Shown one piece after another: positions 36,871-45,206 of a stretch of 64,000 nucleotides of DNA. The translations under genes and the position numbers were made by a program. Under the pieces are notes generated by a model. It had not been told where the DNA came from, searched no databases, and saw nothing but the letters and a program-made list of their open reading frames with translations. Numbering within the stretch: position 1 is the stretch's first letter; each line of letters starts with the position of its first letter. The stretch comes from Bacteroidota bacterium (GTDB taxonomy: Bacteria > Bacteroidota > Bacteroidia > Chitinophagales > Chitinophagaceae): the NCBI GenBank assembly GCA_018266775.1, contig JAFDZS010000006.1, forward strand, positions 124,001-188,000, written 5' to 3'.

Positions 36871-38151
36871 ATGCAGGACTTAATAGCAGAATTACAATGG
36901 AGGGGCATGATACAGGATATTATGCCAGGCACAACTGAGCAACTAAGAAAAGAAATGACCAGCGCCTATATTGGCTTTGACCCCACTGCCGACAGCCTGC
37001 ATATTGGCAGCCTGGTACAAATTATCCTGTTGATTCACCTGCAAAAAGCCGGGCATAAACCTTTTGCTCTTGTAGGTGGCGCTACCGGCATGGTAGGTGA
37101 CCCCAGTGGCAAAAGTGAAGAACGCAACCTGTTAAGTGAAGACATACTGAACCATAATGTTGCGTGTGTAAAAGCGCAGTTGGAAAAGTTTCTTGATTTT
37201 GACTCCGCAAAGCCCAATGCTGCAGAAATGGTCAACAATTATGATTGGTTCAAGGGCATTTCATTTCTGCATTTTATCAGGGATGTAGGTAAACACATTA
37301 CAGTGAATTATATGATGGCGAAAGACAGTGTAAAGAAAAGGCTGGAAGGTGAAAATGGTATGAGCTTTACTGAATTCACGTACCAGTTGGTGCAGGGCTA
37401 TGATTTTTACTGGCTGTATAAAAACAAAAACTGCAAACTGCAAATGGGTGGTAGCGACCAGTGGGGCAATATTGTAACGGGCACAGAACTGATACGCAGG
37501 AAAGATGGCGGTGAAGCTTTTGCCTTTACTTCTCCCCTGATCAAAAAAGCCGATGGTGGTAAATTTGGGAAAACAGAAAAAGGAAACATCTGGCTGGATG
37601 CGACCAAAACATCACCTTATGAGTTCTACCAGTTCTGGTTAAACGCAAGCGATGCTGATGCAGAAGGATGGATAAAAATATTTACCTTTTTGGACCAGGC
37701 TGCGGTTACCCAATTGATAGCAGCACACCAGCAGGATGCAGGAAAACGTATACTGCAAAAAACATTGGCCAAAGAGATTACTGTTTTTGTGCATGGAGAA
37801 GATGAATATAACAAAGCGGTTGAAACTACAGCTAAACTCTTTGCCAGTCAGCATGCAGCTGCCGAAGATTTAAGTGAAGCTGATTTGAACAGCATGGATG
37901 GCATAGTAAAAGTTGATTTCAGTACTGCAAAAATCAATGACGGTATAGATGTGGTTTCGTTTCTTGCAGAAACCGGCATCTTCCCCAGTAAAGGCGAAGC
38001 CAGAAAGATGGTGCAGGGTGGCGGCGTAATGATCAACCGTAAAAAAGTGGACGCCGTTGACAAAACCATTGACAACAGTTTACTGCTGCATCAAAAATAT
38101 TTGTTGGTACAAAAAGGTAAGAAGAATTATTTCCTGGTACAGGCTGTTTAA
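36871..38151 (+). CDS. tyrS: Tyrosyl-tRNA synthetase
   Basis: The 426-aa class I synthetase starts [17 protein letters not shown], with the HIGH-like motif in [10 protein letters not shown] and the KMSKS-like KFGKTEKGN. The tyrosine pocket is seen in GYDFYWLY and GGSDQWGNI, and an S4 RNA-binding domain closes the C-terminus ([19 protein letters not shown]). The start at 36871 is chosen because the conserved N-terminus begins here; an in-frame ATG at 36829 would add 14 atypical residues. A near-consensus -7 box CATTTTTG lies about 45 nt upstream. Its stop overlaps that of the convergent hydrolase gene by 4 nt. Confidence 0.97.
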   Translation: MQDLIAELQWRGMIQDIMPGTTEQLRKEMTSAYIGFDPTADSLHIGSLVQIILLIHLQKAGHKPFALVGGATGMVGDPSGKSEERNLLSEDILNHNVACVKAQLEKFLDFDSAKPNAAEMVNNYDWFKGISFLHFIRDVGKHITVNYMMAKDSVKKRLEGENGMSFTEFTYQLVQGYDFYWLYKNKNCKLQMGGSDQWGNIVTGTELIRRKDGGEAFAFTSPLIKKADGGKFGKTEKGNIWLDATKTSPYEFYQFWLNASDADAEGWIKIFTFLDQAAVTQLIAAHQQDAGKRILQKTLAKEITVFVHGEDEYNKAVETTAKLFASQHAAAEDLSEADLNSMDGIVKVDFSTAKINDGIDVVSFLAETGIFPSKGEARKMVQGGGVMINRKKVDAVDKTIDNSLLLHQKYLLVQKGKKNYFLVQAV

Positions 38152-38816
38152 TCCGCCTTTACCAGCTTCCACATTTCATCGGCCACCAATTGGTTGCCTT
38201 TCGCATTAAGGTGTACTCCATCAGTAGTGAGTATGCCTTTTGTTTTATTATCCGGATTGTTGGCCGCATCATACTCATGAAATATTTTGCGCAGGTCGAT
38301 CAAAGGCAGACTATTTTTTGAAGCTAAACGCCGAATCGCTTTACTGTATTCATTTAAATCGCCATCCTGCGGATTGCTGTAATCTGTTTTTTCACCGATA
38401 GTGGCAGGTGTACATAAAACGATTTTGATATTCCGGTCTTTTAATTTTTTAATAATGGCCTGGTAGAATTTTTCAAATTTGTCCAGGTCTGTTCCCGTGC
38501 CGGATGTGGCTTTATGCCAAACATCGTTTACGCCGATATAAATAAATACTTCATCAGGATTTTTTGCCAGCACATCATCTTCCATCCGCAAATACAAATC
38601 ATATACTTTGTTGCCGCCGATGCCAGCACCAATAAATTCATATTTATCTTTCATGCCTTCCTGTGCACACATGCTGTCGATACGCAAAATGTAGCCGCCC
38701 GGGTTTGCACCTGCATACGTAATGGAATCGCCAAAGAAAATGATCCGTTGTTTTTTTTGTTTCGGCATAAACGCAAATAAGAAAAGTAATGCAATGAGCG
38801 GGAGTATTTTTTTCAT
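38148..38816 (-). CDS. SGNH/GDSL-family hydrolase, secreted
   Basis: The 222-aa protein has a signal peptide ([16 protein letters not shown]) and the four SGNH blocks: [10 protein letters not shown] (nucleophile Ser), GAGIGGNKV (block II Gly), IYIGVNDVW (Asn) and [11 protein letters not shown] (Asp-His). Such enzymes are esterases, often acting on acetylated carbohydrates. It follows the GH125 gene by 13 nt, so deacetylation of a mannan or glycoprotein glycan is plausible but unproven. The start at 38816 is chosen by the signal peptide; a start at 38972 would lie inside the GH125 gene. Confidence 0.87.
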   Translation of the reverse strand: MKKILPLIALLFLFAFMPKQKKQRIIFFGDSITYAGANPGGYILRIDSMCAQEGMKDKYEFIGAGIGGNKVYDLYLRMEDDVLAKNPDEVFIYIGVNDVWHKATSGTGTDLDKFEKFYQAIIKKLKDRNIKIVLCTPATIGEKTDYSNPQDGDLNEYSKAIRRLASKNSLPLIDLRKIFHEYDAANNPDNKTKGILTTDGVHLNAKGNQLVADEMWKLVKAD

Positions 38817-38829
38817 ATAAACAATTTTA

Positions 38830-40251
38830 TCAGTTGAGCAGGTGTTTTCTTTCCCGGTACAATTTCCAGATGAGTTCACCAAACAATGTATTGGCCCAGG
38901 CAAACCACTTACGGGTGAATTTTGTGGCATCATCTTTATAAAATGATTCGTGCATAAAACCGGTGCCGGCATGATTCTTCACCAGCATATCCAGGCACAT
39001 TTTAATTTCCTTATCATCGTTACTGGTTAATGCCCGCATAATGATGCTCATGGGCCAAATATAGTTTACTCCCACATGCGGCCCGCCAATGCCTTCTGCT
39101 GCTTTTCCTTTAAAGAAAAACGGATTGCCGGCAGACAAAACATATTTTCTTGTATTGGCGTAAACAGCAGTATTGATATACGATTGATTTAAATAAGGCA
39201 ATGCCAATAAAGAAGGCACATTCGCATCATCCATTACATTATAGCTGCCAAACCCGTTGATCTCATACGCATAAATATTTCCATAAGTTGTATGGTGCGT
39301 CACTGCATTCACCTGCAACGCATTCTGAATAGTCAATGAGAGTTGATTGATAGCTTCCAGTTCTGCAGCGGTAAATGCACAGAACGTTTTCATTTCCGCC
39401 AGGTGTTGCAATGTTGTCAGTGCAAAAAAATTGGCGGGTACATTAAAAGGGAAAACGGTGGCATCATCACTCGGCCGGAACATACTGTGTATTAACCCGA
39501 TTTTTTTTGCAGGATAACCGTAACCGCCCATTGGCACTCCATCTGTGGCCCAACTGGTGGTACGTTCAAAATGATACGGGCCATCATTCTCCAGTCTTTG
39601 TTGTTCTTTAAATGTCTGTACAATCAACCGAACCGCTTTCTTCCATTGTTCATCAAATACAGTCGTATCTCCGGTTTGTTTCCAATAACCATAGGCCAGC
39701 CGAACCGGATAACACAAACTGTCAATTTCCCATTTACGTTCATGAATGCCGGGTTTCATTGTTGTTTTATCGTCTTTCCATTCACTGATCTTATTTTCAT
39801 CTTTATAAAACGCATTGGCGTAAGGGTCCTTTAAAATGCATTTTACCTGCCGGTTAATCACTCCTTTGATCAATTCTTTTAATTGTGTATCTTCTTTCAT
39901 CAATGGAAGATAGGGCCACACCTGTGCCGATGAATCCCTTAACCACATGGCATCAATATCCCCGGTAATGACGAATGTATCGGGTTTACCATCTATCGTT
40001 TCAAACTCTACCGTAGTATCCAAAGTATTGGGGAAACAATTTTCAAATAACCAGGCAATTTCTTTATTGCCAATATTTTTTTGGATGGTTGCAATTAAAT
40101 TTTCAACTGCACTGCTGTTGAATTTCCTTAAATGTTCTGCTGTTCTTACAACCGGAAAAGCTTTACCTGTAATTTTTGCCAATGCAGAATTGCCCAACAG
40201 CATACCCGCTGTTGCCAATGATGATTGCTGTATAAATAATTTTCTGTTCAT
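38830..40251 (-). CDS. Glycoside hydrolase family 125, probable exo-alpha-1,6-mannosidase
   Basis: The 473-aa protein starts with a signal segment (MNRKLFIQQSSLATAGMLLG). The (alpha/alpha)6 catalytic domain shows GH125 blocks VITGDIDAMWLRDSSAQVW, FGSYNVMDDANVPSLLALPY, GGPHVGVNYIWPMS and WFAWANTLFGELI. GH125 enzymes remove alpha-1,6-linked mannose from the non-reducing end of N-glycan cores or yeast mannan. The start at 40251 is chosen at the signal peptide; an ATG at 40278 falls in the palindromic repeat. The first palindrome of the RAYT-linked array lies only 12 nt upstream, so it is within the 5' untranslated region. Confidence 0.9.
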   Translation of the reverse strand: MNRKLFIQQSSLATAGMLLGNSALAKITGKAFPVVRTAEHLRKFNSSAVENLIATIQKNIGNKEIAWLFENCFPNTLDTTVEFETIDGKPDTFVITGDIDAMWLRDSSAQVWPYLPLMKEDTQLKELIKGVINRQVKCILKDPYANAFYKDENKISEWKDDKTTMKPGIHERKWEIDSLCYPVRLAYGYWKQTGDTTVFDEQWKKAVRLIVQTFKEQQRLENDGPYHFERTTSWATDGVPMGGYGYPAKKIGLIHSMFRPSDDATVFPFNVPANFFALTTLQHLAEMKTFCAFTAAELEAINQLSLTIQNALQVNAVTHHTTYGNIYAYEINGFGSYNVMDDANVPSLLALPYLNQSYINTAVYANTRKYVLSAGNPFFFKGKAAEGIGGPHVGVNYIWPMSIIMRALTSNDDKEIKMCLDMLVKNHAGTGFMHESFYKDDATKFTRKWFAWANTLFGELIWKLYRERKHLLN

Positions 40252-40262
40252 GTTTGTTGTAT

Positions 40263-40730
40263 TTGGATGCTCCAGCATCCAACCGTTCTAAAATAATTTT
40301 TGGCTGAATGCCGGAGCTTCCTGACTACATTGTACCTGGATGCTCCTGCATCCAGCTTTTAGAAACCATTTGGGATTCGTTATTTCGGAAGCTGGAACTT
40401 CCGGACAACATTGTACCTGGATGCTCCAACACCCAACACTTCAAATGATTTTGGCTTTCATCATCTCGGAAGCTGGAACTTCCGAACCACATTGTACCTG
40501 TTCGCTCCAACACCCAACACTTCAAATGATTTTGGTTTTAATATTTCGGAAGCCGGAGCTTCCGAACTACATTGTACCTGGATGCTCCAGCATCCAACAC
40601 TTCAAATGATTTTGGCTTTCATTATCTCGGAAGCTGGAGCTTCCGAACTACATTGTACCTGGATGCTCCAGCATCCAGCACTTCAAATGATTTTGGTTTT
40701 AATATCTCGAAGTTGGAACTTCCGAACTAC
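40263..40730. repeat. Array of paired REP-like palindromes, about 81-bp period
   Basis: A leading partial unit is followed by five units starting at 40330, 40411, 40492, 40572 and 40653 (lengths 81, 81, 80, 81, 78). A typical unit reads TTGTACCTGGATGCTCCAGC, then a first stem GGATGCT/AGCATCC with CC centre, about 30 nt of spacer rich in TTCAAATGATTTTGG, and a second stem CGGAAGCT/AGCTTCCG with GG centre. Read on opposite strands the two cores are ATGCTGGAGCAT and AAGCTGGAGCTT, so each unit is a head-to-head pair (BIME-like). The first stem has decayed in the units at 40411 and 40492. The transposase gene ends inside the last unit. Confidence 0.93.
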
Positions 40731-41332
40731 GCTTTCCAATATGTCCACTTCCAGTCTTCCCAATTTTTAACCAACCCCGCTTTAACCGGATTTTGTAAAA
40801 TGTAATTTACAATATTTTCAAATTCGCCATGCCGTACAATATGGTCATAAGATTCTTCTTGCCAAAATGACCCTGATCTGCCCAGGGCATTATTACATTG
40901 CCTGGCAGTAAAACTTTTATGCAATTGCATGATGCGGTATACCTCTTTCTCATCATCTTTCATTGCAAACAAAGCATGAACATGATTACTCATGATGGTG
41001 AAACAGTATAAGTCAATTTCAGTTTTGGACAGGTGCAACAATGAATCATAAACTATCTGTGCAATTTGGGGTTGTTGTAACCAATAAGGTGCGTTCGGAT
41101 TCTTATCAAGAAAAGAATCGAAGCGTTCAAATGACTGCTGATGCAGGGCATATTCATTTGCGGTTGTGAATTGTCCGTTTTTCAGCAATTGTTGATATGC
41201 CCGTTCGTTTTCTTCCCTGAGTTGCTGAATGATAGTGTTTGGAATTGAATCATACAACCGGTAAGTAATAAAATAGATCGCATTACCAGCCTGTTTATGC
41301 GGCAGGCGCTGACGGTAGAAGGGTTTTTGCAT
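40727..41332 (-). CDS. REP-associated tyrosine transposase (RAYT, IS200-like Y1 HUH)
   Basis: The 201-aa protein has the HUH motif in FTIMSNHVHALF (H117-x-H119), the block SGSFWQEESYDHIVR (153-167) found in RAYTs, and the putative nucleophilic tyrosine Y177 in NIVNYILQNPVKAGLV. It should nick and rejoin single-stranded DNA at palindromes, as shown for E. coli TnpA-REP. The flanking palindromes on both sides are the expected substrates. The stop codon TAG is contributed by the adjacent repeat unit. It appears intact: no frameshift and all catalytic residues present. It occupies the space between cyanophycinase and GH125 with its own repeats only. Confidence 0.9.
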   Translation of the reverse strand: MQKPFYRQRLPHKQAGNAIYFITYRLYDSIPNTIIQQLREENERAYQQLLKNGQFTTANEYALHQQSFERFDSFLDKNPNAPYWLQQPQIAQIVYDSLLHLSKTEIDLYCFTIMSNHVHALFAMKDDEKEVYRIMQLHKSFTARQCNNALGRSGSFWQEESYDHIVRHGEFENIVNYILQNPVKAGLVKNWEDWKWTYWKA

Positions 41333-41337
41333 GGCAT

Positions 41338-41432
41338 TGTAACTGGAAGCTCCAGCTTCCAGATGTTAAGTAACTTATTCTTTTGATTGGATGCTGGAGC
41401 ATCCAAATACATTAAAGCTGGAGCATCCAGGT
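41338..41432. repeat. Inverted REP-like palindromes on the 5' side of the RAYT gene
   Basis: Three elements lie between the transposase start and the cyanophycinase stop. CTGGAAGCTCCAGCTTCCAG (41343-41362) has a CC centre, TTGGATGCTGGAGCATCCAA (41387-41406) has a GG centre, and GCTGGAGCATCCAGGTAC (41417-41434) is a half-element equal to the reverse complement of the array's unit start. The order and orientation are inverted compared with the 3' array, so the gene is bracketed by inverted copies. Confidence 0.85.
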
Positions 41433-41435
41433 ACG

Positions 41436-42287
41436 TCACTCCGGAATAAACTTTCGCTCATTCACCCAATACCCATTTCCTTTTTCACAAATATGCACTT
41501 TTAAATTTTCCAGGCTGAATGGGTTGCCATCCGGTATATCAGCAATATTACTAAAGCTTACATCATGCCCGTCAATGATCACTACGCAGCCGCTGCCAAT
41601 GGCTTCCATTTTATTGCCTTCAGTAATCAGCATGCCCGTATCTTCTCCCAGGCCAATACCAATGCAACTGGGGTTACAGGCCACAGCTTGCGCCAGCCTT
41701 CCAAAGCGGCCGCGTTTTTCAAAATGAGAATCGATGATCACAGAATCAATAAAACCCAGGCCGGTGGTCATCTTCACTTCACCCTTTAAATGCGCCCTTG
41801 CAGCATTGCCTTCATAAATCATGGTTTTGCTCATGGCCATTGCGCCAGCCGATGTTCCGGCAATTACAAAGCCTTCTTCGGCATATCGTCTTTTAATAAT
41901 AGATAAAAATTCTGTGCCTCCATCTGTAACGCTTAAACGCAATTGATTACCACCACTGAACATCACCGCATCACATTCCTGTATGCGGCGCAAACAATCT
42001 TTATCCTGAGTATCGGCACGGTTGCGGATGTGCATGAGGCCGATATTGGTGCATCCAATTTTCCCAAAAGCATTCAGGTAATTATCCCCCACTTCATAAG
42101 GGATGGAACTGGCAGTAGTGATCACTTCAATACGGCTGTTGGGGCCGCCAGCTTCTTCCACAATCCTGCGGAGGATACCCAGTTCAAAAAAGTTGAGGTT
42201 ATTGCGGTTAAAATTGTCTTTCTCCGGTTCTGCTCCTTTATCTTCTGCCCCACCAATAGCAATTAATTTTCCTTTTACAGCTTGCAT
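41436..42287 (-). CDS. cphB: Cyanophycinase
   Basis: The 283-aa serine peptidase (family S51) starts MQAVKGKLIAIGGAEDKG. It has the substrate-side block FSGGNQLRLS and the nucleophile elbow AGTSAGAMAMS (Ser near 146), then IDSHFEKRGRFGRLAQAV with the catalytic histidine and GIGLGEDTGM. It splits cyanophycin into beta-Asp-Arg dipeptides inside the cell; no signal peptide is visible. The start at 42287 is chosen at the conserved N-terminus; an upstream ATG at 42332 adds 15 poorly conserved residues. A cyanophycin synthetase gene lies 3 kb away, divergently transcribed. Confidence 0.92.
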   Translation of the reverse strand: MQAVKGKLIAIGGAEDKGAEPEKDNFNRNNLNFFELGILRRIVEEAGGPNSRIEVITTASSIPYEVGDNYLNAFGKIGCTNIGLMHIRNRADTQDKDCLRRIQECDAVMFSGGNQLRLSVTDGGTEFLSIIKRRYAEEGFVIAGTSAGAMAMSKTMIYEGNAARAHLKGEVKMTTGLGFIDSVIIDSHFEKRGRFGRLAQAVACNPSCIGIGLGEDTGMLITEGNKMEAIGSGCVVIIDGHDVSFSNIADIPDGNPFSLENLKVHICEKGNGYWVNERKFIPE

Positions 42288-42386
42288 GAAATCCTGTTTG
42301 ATAATGGAGCAAAAATAAAGGGAATTCAGCATTCAGCAGTATGCCGGGCAAGCATATCCCGATAATATTTCACCCAATGCCATTGA

Positions 42387-43796
42387 CTAAATACGAACTA
42401 CTGGAATTTCTTTAAACTCACCGCCTTCAATCTTATATTTATGGCCTTTTATTTCTATTACTTCTCCTTCACGCATTAGCGACAACTCGTAAATATCCTG
42501 TTCCATTAAATGTATAGATCCTTTTGTTTTTCTGGCCAGGTTTAAATAATCTGTATTGATCTTATCATATACACCGCATAAAATTATTTTTACAGGCTTT
42601 TTTATGGAAGTTGCTAACCCAATATCTTTTACCGGAGCCCAATTGTCAGCTATCATTACAACTGTATCACATGACGGGCATTTTTTAATGGCAAAAAGCA
42701 AGGCTTCAACATTGTTTTCCGGGGCATCACCGCCACTGCCACTTATCATGGCTTCTTTTAATTTATTTTCAATTTCATCATATTTTGCACTACAGATATC
42801 ATGAATGCCGCCAGTATTACCAACAATTTTTTCTGCATCAGCCTTATCATCACCGTCATTAAAAAAAATGAAATTTCTTTTTAGCCCATCACTCATCTTA
42901 AGTTTTAACCATGTAAGCAACTGGGCTGAATAGGGATACATACTTCCTGTGACATCTGCAACAATCATAGCTTTATCCCACTGCTGCCTGTTAAACACCT
43001 GCTCCACCACGTTTTCAAAAGACTCATATCGCTCCACTCCATCCCATGAATTACACCTGTCTTCATCCATATCTAATACATAATATACCGAATCGGAATT
43101 TTCCACATATTCATAATACTCTTTGGTTATGAGTTTAGATTTTATGCCTTCGCTTGTACTAATTCGAATTACACTTCTCGTAAAATCCTTTCTCAGTGGA
43201 TGAAAGTCTATTGAATCAATATAAAAGCCCCATTCCCCACAAATAGCCCCAAGGCTGTCCGAACGTACCGTTTTGTGCAATAATTTATCTATCCTTTTTA
43301 ACTCCTTTACTGTTTCGATTGAATCTGGTAATGGCCTGTAGTAAATATAAAATCCGTGAGGAAGATAACTTGCTGTTTCTTTATTATTAAATGCCGTTTG
43401 CCTGATTTTTCTGAACTCAATTTCGTTCCTGAATAAGCCGGGTAATATTTTATACAGGCTTTCCAGTCTTTTCCTGTTCAGTGGTGAAAAGTCCATTTTA
43501 GAGGGATAATCTGAATACACCAAATCTACACGTACCACTTGCGCTTTTTTCAGTTCATTAATGACCGCCAATTGATTGATACCAAACTCAGATTTTCCAA
43601 AGTGCATGGGCAGGTACACTGCTTTACTTCCTGTTTGAACAGGTGCATAATAATTTTCTTTTACTTCCGGTAGTTTTAAAATACTTTCTATGCTAACATT
43701 TTGTGCCCTTGCTGTTACTAATGCAAAACTTAACAGTACTGCAGTGCATACAGTTCTCATAAATGGTTTTATTAAATGACGCAATTGCTGTTGCAT
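42387..43796 (-). CDS. Secreted vWA-like domain protein, unknown function
   Basis: The 469-aa protein has a signal peptide (hydrophobic stretch about 15-30, ending TARAQ). In its second half MIVADVTGSMYPYSAQ (about 276-291) resembles a von Willebrand A MIDAS, with DxTxS in place of the usual DxSxS. Further vWA-like strands are NFIFFNDGDDK and TVVMIADNWAP. The first half (about 40-250) is unrecognised. It starts 6 nt after the PLP enzyme gene and lies 99 nt before cyanophycinase, so the three may form one unit. The link to cyanophycin is positional only. A second ATG at 43760 would also leave a good signal peptide. Confidence 0.7.
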   Translation of the reverse strand: MQQQLRHLIKPFMRTVCTAVLLSFALVTARAQNVSIESILKLPEVKENYYAPVQTGSKAVYLPMHFGKSEFGINQLAVINELKKAQVVRVDLVYSDYPSKMDFSPLNRKRLESLYKILPGLFRNEIEFRKIRQTAFNNKETASYLPHGFYIYYRPLPDSIETVKELKRIDKLLHKTVRSDSLGAICGEWGFYIDSIDFHPLRKDFTRSVIRISTSEGIKSKLITKEYYEYVENSDSVYYVLDMDEDRCNSWDGVERYESFENVVEQVFNRQQWDKAMIVADVTGSMYPYSAQLLTWLKLKMSDGLKRNFIFFNDGDDKADAEKIVGNTGGIHDICSAKYDEIENKLKEAMISGSGGDAPENNVEALLFAIKKCPSCDTVVMIADNWAPVKDIGLATSIKKPVKIILCGVYDKINTDYLNLARKTKGSIHLMEQDIYELSLMREGEVIEIKGHKYKIEGGEFKEIPVVRI

Positions 43797-43802
43797 TCCA
43801 TA

Positions 43803-45092
43803 TTATCCTTTCGCAAAAGCCTCAATGCCTTCCACCAGTGTATCCAGGTTTTTAGTGGTAGTGTATACATTTGGCGTAACACGAACACCACTGATATTTT
43901 CCCAAACAATACCTACGGTGTGTACCTTATAATTCGTCCATAAATAACTGTCCAGTTCCTGTGGCGTTTTGCCTTCCACACTTACCAGGCCAATAGCACA
44001 GCCGTAATCTTTTTTAAATGAAGTATGTATTTTCACTTTAGGTATATGCTGCACTTTTTCCATCCAGTAATTTTTTAAATACAGCAGGCGTTCTTCTTTT
44101 CTTTTGGCGCCAATCATATCAAAAAAGTCAATCGCTTTATCAATCGCTTCTTCTATGAAAAATGGACGGGTACCCAAATGTTCAAACTTGCGGATGTTGT
44201 CGTCTTCTTTATCTCCTGCCCCAAACAAAGGCCAGATGTTTTTTATTTTCTCTTTACGGATGTATAATAACCCTGTGCCAATGGGTGCACCCAGCCATTT
44301 ATGCAAACTGGTTCCAAAGTAATCGCAATTCAAATCTGGTATCAGGAATTCAAATTGTGCAAAAGTGTGGGCGCCATCCACCAATACTTCAATATTCTTT
44401 TTCTTTGCTGCATCTGCAATTTTTTTCACCGGCATTTTTTGTCCAATCCAGTTAATCATGTGCGTGATCTGCACCACTTTGGTTTTGGCAGTGAAAGCAT
44501 CTGTATATTGCTTTACTAAATAGGTATCATCTTCGCTGGGTAATTCCAAATTGATCCACACCAGTTTGATCCCTTCCCGTTTTTCTCTTTGTTTCCATGC
44601 AGCAATCATGTTGGGGTAATCCTGTTTAGCCAGCACCACTTCATCTCCCGCTTTCAATTCAATACCAAATATTACCGTTTCCAGCGCTTCAGACGCATTG
44701 CGTACCATCGCAATTTCTTCTTTATCACAACCCGCCAGTTTGGCTAAATTTTTCCGCAGCGGTTCACGCCCCTGGTCCACCACACGCCACATAAAATAAC
44801 TGGGTCCTTCATTGCTGATATCATAATACGTTTTCATCGCATCAGCCACCACTTTTGGTGCAGGCGATACACCGCCATTATTCAGGTTAATAAAATTCGA
44901 GGAGATCGTATACGATTGCTGAACGTAATACCAGAATTCATCGTCCGTAGCCAGTTCGCCGGGTGCAACGCCTTCTGCATTTTTTAATGCAGCCTGTAAA
45001 TTACGGCTCCATGCTGGTTGTAATAATCCGCCGGCTAATGTGGCACCGGTGAGCAAACTCATTTTATTAATGAATGATCGGCGATTGGACAT
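43803..45092 (-). CDS. Exported aminotransferase class V-fold PLP-dependent enzyme
   Basis: The 429-aa protein has a Tat-type signal (SNRRSFINK followed by the hydrophobic LLTGATLAGGLL). The fold type I domain shows VRNASEALETVIFG, the aspartate strand VLVDGAHTFAQ and the PLP-lysine segment FGTSLHKWLGAPIG. It resembles isopenicillin-N-epimerase-like and cysteine-desulfurase-like enzymes; the true substrate is unknown. Export of a cofactor-loaded PLP enzyme through Tat is uncommon but occurs in this family. It is divergent from the cyanophycin synthetase gene (114-nt spacer). Confidence 0.85.
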   Translation of the reverse strand: MSNRRSFINKMSLLTGATLAGGLLQPAWSRNLQAALKNAEGVAPGELATDDEFWYYVQQSYTISSNFINLNNGGVSPAPKVVADAMKTYYDISNEGPSYFMWRVVDQGREPLRKNLAKLAGCDKEEIAMVRNASEALETVIFGIELKAGDEVVLAKQDYPNMIAAWKQREKREGIKLVWINLELPSEDDTYLVKQYTDAFTAKTKVVQITHMINWIGQKMPVKKIADAAKKKNIEVLVDGAHTFAQFEFLIPDLNCDYFGTSLHKWLGAPIGTGLLYIRKEKIKNIWPLFGAGDKEDDNIRKFEHLGTRPFFIEEAIDKAIDFFDMIGAKRKEERLLYLKNYWMEKVQHIPKVKIHTSFKKDYGCAIGLVSVEGKTPQELDSYLWTNYKVHTVGIVWENISGVRVTPNVYTTTKNLDTLVEGIEAFAKG

Positions 45093-45206
45093 GACAGGTT
45101 TGTTTTTATGCTACAATTTAATGCTTTTGTTTTTTGCAAACCAAGATGATTTCGCTAATTTTCAACATGCCACAAACTATACTTCACTAAAACATTTACT
45201 GCTGTT

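Noticed and set aside
40252..40278. Upstream start for GH125 at 40278
   Set aside because: It would translate part of the palindromic repeat ahead of a normal signal peptide beginning at 40251.
40263..40730. CRISPR array
   Set aside because: Units are contiguous 78-81-bp repeats whose inner spacers are also repeated, so there are no unique spacers, and no cas genes are nearby.
40325..40805. Several open reading frames of 66-119 codons on both strands within the palindrome array
   Set aside because: The array period is about 81 bp, a multiple of three, so any stop-free frame stays open through all units. The frames translate into repeats of the DNA pattern and have no start context or homologue-like features.
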